From assembly GCA_035491935.1 (NCBI GenBank), contig DATJJW010000221.1:1-8880 (forward strand): a stretch of DNA of 8,880 nt, read 5' to 3'. This document shows, piece by piece, positions 5,140 to 8,880 of the stretch; positions within the stretch are counted from its first letter, which is position 1; each line of letters begins with the position of its first letter. The notes under the pieces are model-generated. The model was given only the letters and a program-made list of their open reading frames with translations, was not told the DNA's origin and did no database searches. Source of the DNA: DATJJW01 sp035491935. Lineage in GTDB: Bacteria > Pseudomonadota > Alphaproteobacteria > ATCC43930 > CGMCC-115725. Made by a program: the position numbers and the translations under genes.

Positions 5140-5949
5140 ATGTCGCAAGCGCCAATCCCCGAAAGCGGGTTTACCGAAGACCGGTTGCTCGATGGCAGGG
5201 TGCTGCTGCGGCAGCCGGCCGATGGCTTTCGCGCGGCGATCGATCCGGTGATGCTGGCTTCGGCCGTCGCCGCCGAGCCCGGCCAGAGCGTGCTCGACAT
5301 CGGTACGGGCAGCGGCGCTGCGGCACTCTGCCTCGCCTGGCGTCTGGGGCAGGTCCGGGTGACGGGGCTGGAGATCCAGCGCGATCTCGTGCGGCTGGCA
5401 TCCGAGAACGCGGCGCTCAACGGCTTCGAGGGGCGGGTGCAGGCCATGCTGGGCGATGTGCGCGCGCCACCTCTGCGGCTGGCGCCGGGCAGTTTCGACC
5501 ATGTCATGACCAATCCGCCCTATCTGGAAGCGGGCACGGCAACCCTGCCGGCGGATGCGGCGCGCGCGACCGCCGTGGGGGAGGGGGCCGAGCTCAGGGT
5601 ATGGCTGCGCTTCGCCCTGGCCATGCTGCGCGACCGCGGTTCGCTCACCATCGTGCACCGCGCCGACCGGCTGGACGCGATTCTGGCCGCGCTCCTCGGC
5701 CAGGCGGGCGACATCGTCGTCTTCCCGCTCTGGCCGGGAACGGGCAAGGCGGCCAAGCGCATGCTGGTGCGGGCGCGCAAGGGGGTGGCGACGCCGCTCA
5801 GGCTGGCCGCCGGCCTCGTCCTGCATGAGGGCGATGGCCGGTTCACCGTCGAGGCGGATGCAGTCCTGCGCGGTCGTGCCCATATCGACCTGTCCGGTGC
5901 CGGTCCCGCCGGACTCGATCAAGCCGTCAGGTTGTTGCCATCAGCATGA
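5140..5949 (+). CDS. TrmN6-like SAM-dependent methyltransferase (NPPY family)
   Basis: A 269-residue class I methyltransferase similar to E. coli TrmN6/YfiC, which methylates N6 of A37 in tRNA1(Val). The N-terminus RLLDGRVLLRQPADGFRAAI (15-34) has the family's R-Q-P-x-x-G-y-R substrate segment. VLDIGTGSGAA (51-61) is the SAM-binding motif I, with LEIQ (77-80) as the acidic ribose-binding strand end. NPPY (125-128), within HVMTNPPYLEAG, is the catalytic motif of enzymes that methylate exocyclic amines or ring-adjacent nitrogens. The ATG at 5140 follows AGGGA by ten bases. It is divergent from the polyprenyl synthase gene, and its last 23 bases overlap the end of the opposing methyltransferase gene. 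Methyltransferase identity is sure; the tRNA substrate is inferred. Confidence 0.87.
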   Translation: MSQAPIPESGFTEDRLLDGRVLLRQPADGFRAAIDPVMLASAVAAEPGQSVLDIGTGSGAAALCLAWRLGQVRVTGLEIQRDLVRLASENAALNGFEGRVQAMLGDVRAPPLRLAPGSFDHVMTNPPYLEAGTATLPADAARATAVGEGAELRVWLRFALAMLRDRGSLTIVHRADRLDAILAALLGQAGDIVVFPLWPGTGKAAKRMLVRARKGVATPLRLAAGLVLHEGDGRFTVEADAVLRGRAHIDLSGAGPAGLDQAVRLLPSA

Positions 5950-6772
5950 CTTCCGATTTCGTCGGCTTGAACCCGTCGGCGCGGCCGACGAAATAGCGCT
6001 GGGCCAGTTCGGGCCCAGAGACATGCCGGGCGTGCTTGAACCCTGCCGCGCGGGCCAGCTCCACCATCTCCGACGGGGTGAAGAAGCTGATGAAGGGTGT
6101 GCCGCTGGCCTTGGCTCCTTTTTCCGCCATCTCGCGTCCGGGACGTTCCTCGGCATCGGCCATGTCGAGCGGCAGGAGGAAGGTCATGGCCAGGGTGGAG
6201 CCGGATGCCAGGCCGGCGACCTGGCGCAGCATCGTCCTATTCGCCTCCGGCGTCAGATACATGCTGACGCCGGTAGCGGTCACGATGGCCGGCTTGGCCG
6301 TGTCGAAACCCGCGGCCAGAAGCCGGTCCCACCAGGAATCGCCGGCCTCGAAATCCACCGGCACCAGCCGGAGCCATTCGGGCACGCCGTAGCCGCATTC
6401 GATCAATCGCTGGCGCTTCCATGCCTGGGGACCGGGTTGGTCGACCTCGAACATAGTGAGCTTGGCGGCGATTTCCGGCCGGCGCTGGGCGAAGCTGTCG
6501 AGGCCGGCGCCGAGGATGACGTATTGGCCGACGCCAAGACCCGCCTGTTTGGCGACCAGATCCTCGATGAACCGGGCGCGGGCGATGATGGAGGCGCGGA
6601 AGATACGCGTGCCTTCGGGATGCATGTCCGGGCGGCCGCGCCAGCCCGCATCCGGGGCGAGCAGTTGCAGGCCGACACGATCCTCCAGCACATGGGGCGG
6701 CGCCTCCAGTTCGACATGGAGTGCGCGCCACAACGCTACCCGGGCCGCCGTGCTGTCCGGTCCATCCTGCAT
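5927..6772 (-). CDS. Class I SAM-dependent O-methyltransferase, leucine-carboxyl-methyltransferase (PPM/TIGR00027) family
   Basis: A 281-residue protein. YVILGAGLDSFAQRRPE (84-100) is the LCM-type SAM motif I, and FEVDQPGPQAWKRQRL (108-123) is the strongly conserved 'fEvD.P..q..K...l' block. VDFEAGD (139-145) follows, and VTATGVSMYLTPEA (164-177) corresponds to the 'EGv.mYL..ea' motif, with Thr-Gly in place of Glu-Gly. Family members methylate carboxyl or hydroxyl groups of small molecules, often polyketide or lipid-like; the substrate here is unknown. The ATG at 6770-6772 follows AGGAG by eight bases. An upstream in-frame ATG at 6848-6850 would add 26 residues without family similarity. The gene converges on, and overlaps by 23 bp, the TrmN6-like gene. 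Confidence 0.85.
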   Translation of the reverse strand: MQDGPDSTAARVALWRALHVELEAPPHVLEDRVGLQLLAPDAGWRGRPDMHPEGTRIFRASIIARARFIEDLVAKQAGLGVGQYVILGAGLDSFAQRRPEIAAKLTMFEVDQPGPQAWKRQRLIECGYGVPEWLRLVPVDFEAGDSWWDRLLAAGFDTAKPAIVTATGVSMYLTPEANRTMLRQVAGLASGSTLAMTFLLPLDMADAEERPGREMAEKGAKASGTPFISFFTPSEMVELARAAGFKHARHVSGPELAQRYFVGRADGFKPTKSEVMLMATT

Positions 6773-6836
6773 GGCGATTTCTCCTGTTTCCGGAACACCA
6801 GGTGATGGTGCGATTTTCGCGACGGCACCGGTACAA

Positions 6837-6900
6837 CGCCAGGCTGGCACGGTTCCAGACGGCCTGGCGGTAAAGAATAGGGACGGATCGGCTCCTATTC
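6837..6900. repeat. Two adjacent inverted repeats in divergent spacer
   Basis: CGCCAGGC (6837-6844) and GCCTGGCG (6862-6869) form perfect 8-bp arms with a further TGG/CCA pair inside. Six bases on, GAATAGG (6875-6881) and CCTATTC (6894-6900) form perfect 7-bp arms around a 12-base loop. Both lie in the 176-base gap between the divergent methyltransferase and small membrane protein genes. They could be operators or cruciform-forming sequences; no factor is recognisable. Confidence 0.4.
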
Positions 6901-6948
6901 CCTTCGCGCCTCTTGCCCGCGACCCCGTGACGGCTTAGTCATTAACAC

Positions 6949-7278
6949 ATGTTCATTTTGAAACTCATCATCCTGTTCCTGGTCGCCATGGGCATCTGGC
7001 ACCTGTTGCAGCGCTTCGGCGGCAATGGTGCGCAGCAGCGGCAGGCGCGTGGTCCCGGTCCGTTCGGCAATATGTTCGGAGGGAGGCCGCCTTTCGATGG
7101 ATTCCAGCAGCCGCCGCAGCAACAGCCGCCGCAGCCGCAACAGCGGTCGGGCACCGGCACCGCGCCCGCACCGAATGGTCAGGCGGTCGATCTGGTGAAA
7201 TGCCGGCAATGCGGCGCCTATATCGCCGCCACGGGGGCACGCTCCTGCGGCCGGGACGATTGCCCGCAGCCCAAGTAA
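6949..7278 (+). CDS. Small membrane-anchored protein with four-cysteine zinc-ribbon-like tail
   Basis: A 109-residue protein in three parts. Residues 2-20 form one hydrophobic helix rich in Ile/Leu/Val/Phe and ending in Trp-His-Leu-Leu, likely an N-terminal membrane anchor or uncleaved signal. Residues 22-80 are a low-complexity linker rich in Gly, Pro and Gln (FQQPPQQQPPQPQQ at 52-65). Residues 85-105 hold CRQCG...C....C (Cys85, Cys88, Cys100, Cys105), a probable short zinc ribbon. It resembles the layout of small PP0621-type proteins, but I cannot assign a function. No clear ribosome binding site precedes the ATG. TTGCCC (6913-6918) with a weak TAGTCA (6936-6941) would place the transcript start at the ATG itself, so a leaderless message is possible. 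Codon use and composition match the neighbours. The stop codon lies in the first unit of a tandem repeat. Confidence 0.7.
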   Translation: MFILKLIILFLVAMGIWHLLQRFGGNGAQQRQARGPGPFGNMFGGRPPFDGFQQPPQQQPPQPQQRSGTGTAPAPNGQAVDLVKCRQCGAYIAATGARSCGRDDCPQPK

Positions 7279-7349
7279 TTGCAGGCCCAAGTGATGCGCG
7301 GCCACAAATGATTCGTGGCCCAAATGATTCGTGGCCTGAGTGATTTGCC
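7268..7349. repeat. Five-unit degenerate 16/17-bp tandem repeat
   Basis: Units at 7268-7283, 7284-7299, 7300-7316, 7317-7332 and 7333-7349 each begin GGCC or AGCC and carry a core like CAARTGATT; units three and four are nearly identical (GGCC..AAATGATTCGT). The first unit includes the stop codon of the zinc-ribbon gene. GGCCAC (7300-7305) and GTGGCC (7315-7320) form a perfect 6-bp hairpin with a 9-base loop across units three and four. The array fills the gap between two convergent genes and may act in both directions as a weak terminator. Confidence 0.7.
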
Positions 7350-7358
7350 GGGCCGGCC

Positions 7359-7679
7359 CTAACGCTGTTCGCGCTGCCGGATATAACGCCGCTCGCCCGT
7401 CGTCTCGTTGAAATAGACCGTCACGAACTCGTTCGTCTCGGGGTCGAGGAAGCGCTCGCCGGTCGGGACCCAGCCGAGACCCGGGCGTTCATCCTCCATC
7501 GGCTTGTAACGATGGCGCTCGAAATAGATGGCTGCCGCCAGGATCAGCCCGGAGACGATCATGACCCAGGGGAGGCCCGGCAGCCCGGCAATGGCGAGCG
7601 CCAGCCCCAGCGCCGTCCAGGCGAGCGCCAGCCCTAGCAGCCAGTGCCCGAGAATCTTGGCCCCGGACATCCGTGCCAT
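7359..7679 (-). CDS. Two-helix membrane protein of unknown function
   Basis: A 106-residue hypothetical protein. Two hydrophobic stretches (about 11-31 and 33-52) are separated by a Gly-Leu-Pro-Gly turn and should form a membrane hairpin. They are followed by a basic stop (ERHRYKP, 54-60) and a soluble tail. The tail contains GWVPTGERFLDPETNEFVTV (69-88) and YFNETTGERRYIRQ (89-102), an acidic-basic pattern suggesting a small beta-hairpin module with two 'D/N-E/P-x-T-x-E' turns; I do not recognise the family. It begins eight bases after the stop of the YbjQ-like gene, so the two form an operon and may be translationally coupled. A larger frame reading upstream from this gene is only antisense to its neighbours and is not real coding. 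Confidence 0.72.
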   Translation of the reverse strand: MARMSGAKILGHWLLGLALAWTALGLALAIAGLPGLPWVMIVSGLILAAAIYFERHRYKPMEDERPGLGWVPTGERFLDPETNEFVTVYFNETTGERRYIRQREQR

Positions 7680-7687
7680 TGGCGATC

Positions 7688-8023
7688 TCAGCCGGCCGGC
7701 ACAGGCTCGATGACCACCGCGGTGCCATAGGCCACGATCTCGCTCATCGACTGGCCGATCTCGGATGAATCGAAGCGCATCATCACGATGGCGTTGGCGC
7801 CCATGGCAGTCGCGTTCTGCACCATGCGGTCGATGGCGTGGCGCCGGCCTTCCTCGACCATCGAGGTGTATTCCTTGATCTCGCCGCCGATGATGGTGCG
7901 CAGGCCGGCCATGACATTGCCGGCGATGCCGCGCGAGCGCACGACCACGCCGAAGACCTGGCCGCGCACGGCCGTTACCCTGGCGCCTGGGATGTTCTCC
8001 GTCGTCACGACCAACATGCTCAT
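7688..8023 (-). CDS. YbjQ/UPF0145 (DUF74) family protein
   Basis: A 111-residue protein that matches YbjQ family features throughout: VTTENIPGARVTAVRGQVFG (6-25), the glycine-rich NVMAGLRTIIGGEIKEYTSM (36-55), the helix EGRRHAIDRMVQNATAMGAN (58-77), AIVMMRFDSSEI (78-89) and the C-terminal VAYGTAVVIEPV (97-108). The family forms ring-like pentamers and is sometimes annotated as heavy-metal binding, but its cellular role is not established, and no Cys or His metal cluster is seen here. Two starts two codons apart are possible (ATG at 8021-8023 and 8015-8017). GGGGG at 8025-8029 is better spaced for the second, so the real product may be 109 residues. It is the first gene of a two-gene unit, divergent from glyQ. 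Confidence 0.9.
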   Translation of the reverse strand: MSMLVVTTENIPGARVTAVRGQVFGVVVRSRGIAGNVMAGLRTIIGGEIKEYTSMVEEGRRHAIDRMVQNATAMGANAIVMMRFDSSEIGQSMSEIVAYGTAVVIEPVPAG

Positions 8024-8086
8024 GCCCCCATCGATGTGCCGCCCGAGGATATCGATTTCCGGATAGCAAGGATAAATGCCTCGCGC

Positions 8087-8116
8087 TTGATTTCCTATGC
8101 TTGTCAACATTAGGGT
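8087..8116 (+). promoter_or_regulatory. Weak candidate promoter for glyQ
   Basis: TTGATT (8087-8092) and TAGGGT (8111-8116) are 18 bases apart. The hexamers match the consensus at four and three positions. It is the best pair on this strand in the ybjQ-glyQ spacer, with a predicted start near 8123, about 88 bases before the glyQ ATG. Confidence 0.25.
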
Positions 8117-8190
8117 CGCGGCTCATTGCGGAACCGGGCGGCGCTCGCGTGCCCTTCCGCATCTCGATGGTATGGATGAAAGGTTGCCCA

Positions 8191-8224
8191 CCCATGACGA
8201 TGGCGCGCCCATGACGATGACGCC
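8191..8224 (+). repeat. 17-bp tandem duplication across the glyQ start
   Basis: Bases 8191-8207 and 8208-8224 agree at 15 of 17 positions, with the first 12 identical (CCCATGACGATG). Each copy carries ATGACGATG. The copy ending at 8207 puts its ATG (8194) out of frame with glyQ; the second copy supplies the in-frame ATG at 8211. Confidence 0.75.
8194..8214 (+). CDS. Six-codon leader ORF overlapping the glyQ start
   Basis: ATG at 8194 opens a six-codon frame (MTMARP) ending in TGA at 8212-8214, which overlaps the glyQ ATG at 8211 as ATGA. GAAAGG at 8178-8183, the only decent Shine-Dalgarno sequence in the region, stands ten bases before this ATG, not before glyQ. The ORF could feed ribosomes to glyQ by termination-reinitiation, or be a by-product of the tandem duplication with no function. 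The peptide itself need not matter. Confidence 0.3.
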   Translation: MTMARP

Positions 8225-8880
8225 TCGGGGGCCATCCCTCGCCGCGCCCAGCGGCAAGAGTTTCCAGGAACTGATCCTGCGTCTTCAGAGCTTCTGGGCC
8301 AGCCGCGGCTGCGTCATCCTGCAGCCCTATGACGTCGAGGTCGGCGCCGGTACCTTCCATCCGGCGACCACGCTCCGCGCTCTTGGCCGCAAGCCATGGA
8401 AGGCGGCCTATGTCCAGCCTTCGCGCCGGCCGACCGATGGCCGCTATGGCGAGAACCCGAACCGGCTGCAGCATTATTACCAGTTCCAGGTGATCATGAA
8501 GCCGTCGCCGGCGGACTCCCAACAGCTCTATCTCGACAGCCTGGTGGCGCTGGGCATCGATCCCTCGATGCACGATATCCGCTTCGTCGAGGATGATTGG
8601 GAGAGCCCGACGCTGGGTGCCTGGGGCCTCGGCTGGGAAGTCTGGCTCGACGGCATGGAGGTGAGCCAGTTCACCTATTTCCAGCAGGTCGGCGGCATCG
8701 AATGCGACCCGGTCTCGACAGAGCTGACCTACGGGCTCGAGCGCCTGGCCATGTACATCCAGGGCGTCGAGAACGTCTACGACCTCGACTACAACGGCGC
8801 CGAAGGGGCGGGCAAGGTCACCTATGGCGACGTGTTCCTGCGCAACGAGCGGGAATTCTCGGCCTTCAATTTCGAGCTGG
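8211..8880 (+). CDS. glyQ: Glycyl-tRNA synthetase alpha subunit (runs off right edge)
   Basis: The 223 visible codons are unmistakably GlyQ, the catalytic chain of the bacterial alpha2-beta2 glycyl-tRNA synthetase, which activates glycine with ATP and charges tRNA-Gly. After a non-conserved lead (1-16) come FQELILRLQSFWASRGCVIL (18-37), QPYDVEVGAGTFHPAT (38-53), the invariant AYVQPSRRPTDGRYGENPNR (66-85) and LQHYYQFQV (86-94). Then follow FVEDDWESPTLGAWGLGWEV, FTYFQQVGGIEC and TYGLERLAMYIQG, the class II catalytic core. The start is uncertain: in-frame ATGs lie at 8172, 8211 and 8217, and none has a well-spaced ribosome binding site. 8211 is chosen because 8172 has no Shine-Dalgarno sequence at all. 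The partner glyS is expected just beyond the window. Confidence 0.96.
   Translation, partial: MTMTPRGPSLAAPSGKSFQELILRLQSFWASRGCVILQPYDVEVGAGTFHPATTLRALGRKPWKAAYVQPSRRPTDGRYGENPNRLQHYYQFQVIMKPSPADSQQLYLDSLVALGIDPSMHDIRFVEDDWESPTLGAWGLGWEVWLDGMEVSQFTYFQQVGGIECDPVSTELTYGLERLAMYIQGVENVYDLDYNGAEGAGKVTYGDVFLRNEREFSAFNFEL

Noticed and set aside
5555..6805. A 416-residue open frame on the plus strand
   Set aside because: It runs through the trmN6-like gene in another frame and then antisense through the LCM methyltransferase. Composition is typical of a GC-rich shadow frame and no start signal is present.
7268..7349. CRISPR array
   Set aside because: Units are contiguous with no unique spacers, only 16-17 bases long, and no cas genes are near.
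8102..8107. Perfect TTGACA on the minus strand as a ybjQ promoter
   Set aside because: No acceptable -10 box lies 15-19 bases downstream (the 17-base position reads GCGAGG), so a lone hexamer is not enough.
7680..8573. Upstream extension of the frame of the two-helix membrane protein to a 404-residue protein
   Set aside because: The extension is antisense to glyQ and out of frame with the clear YbjQ-family gene; its sequence is Arg/His/Pro-rich shadow coding without family features. The membrane protein has its own ATG at 7679, eight bases after the ybjQ stop.

Overview
The window is GC-rich, densely coded DNA from an alphaproteobacterium, probably a Rhodospirillales-type organism. The strongest lineage marker is FlbT, a flagellin regulator largely confined to Alphaproteobacteria. 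It lies divergently from a hook-protein gene, with a sigma-54-type promoter and a dyad resembling Caulobacter flagellar control sites between them. No integrase, transposase, IS element, CRISPR array or origin is visible. This is ordinary chromosome holding one signalling module worth attention.

Left part (1-3511). A partial flgE-like gene on the minus strand is divergent from flbT, which is followed after 14 bases by a GNAT acetyltransferase. Facing them on the minus strand is a three-gene unit read in the order siaB-like kinase, siaC-like phosphoprotein (DUF1987), GGDEF diguanylate cyclase. In Pseudomonas aeruginosa, SiaC binds and activates the diguanylate cyclase SiaD, the SiaB kinase phosphorylates SiaC and blocks this, and the SiaA phosphatase reverses it. 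Here B, C and D are present without an adjacent phosphatase, and the presumed phospho-threonine of SiaC is a serine. Their closeness to flagellar genes fits, but does not prove, a c-di-GMP role in the motile/sessile choice.

Middle (3512-5949). An intergenic stretch leads to a tRNA-Pro(CGG) gene on the minus strand with a good promoter. Next come a long-chain polyprenyl diphosphate synthase gene (minus; quinone side chain) and, divergent from it, a TrmN6-like NPPY methyltransferase gene (plus).

Right part (5927-8880). A leucine-carboxyl-methyltransferase-family gene on the minus strand overlaps the 3' end of the TrmN6-like gene by 23 bp. Divergent from it is a small membrane-anchored protein gene with four cysteines, whose 3' end runs into a five-unit 16/17-bp tandem repeat. 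Convergent to that is a two-gene minus-strand unit: a YbjQ-family protein and a two-helix membrane protein. Divergent from these, glyQ (glycyl-tRNA synthetase alpha chain) runs off the right edge. Its start region carries a 17-bp tandem duplication that creates a six-codon leader ORF. All functional calls rest on reading translations and remembered family motifs; no search was run.
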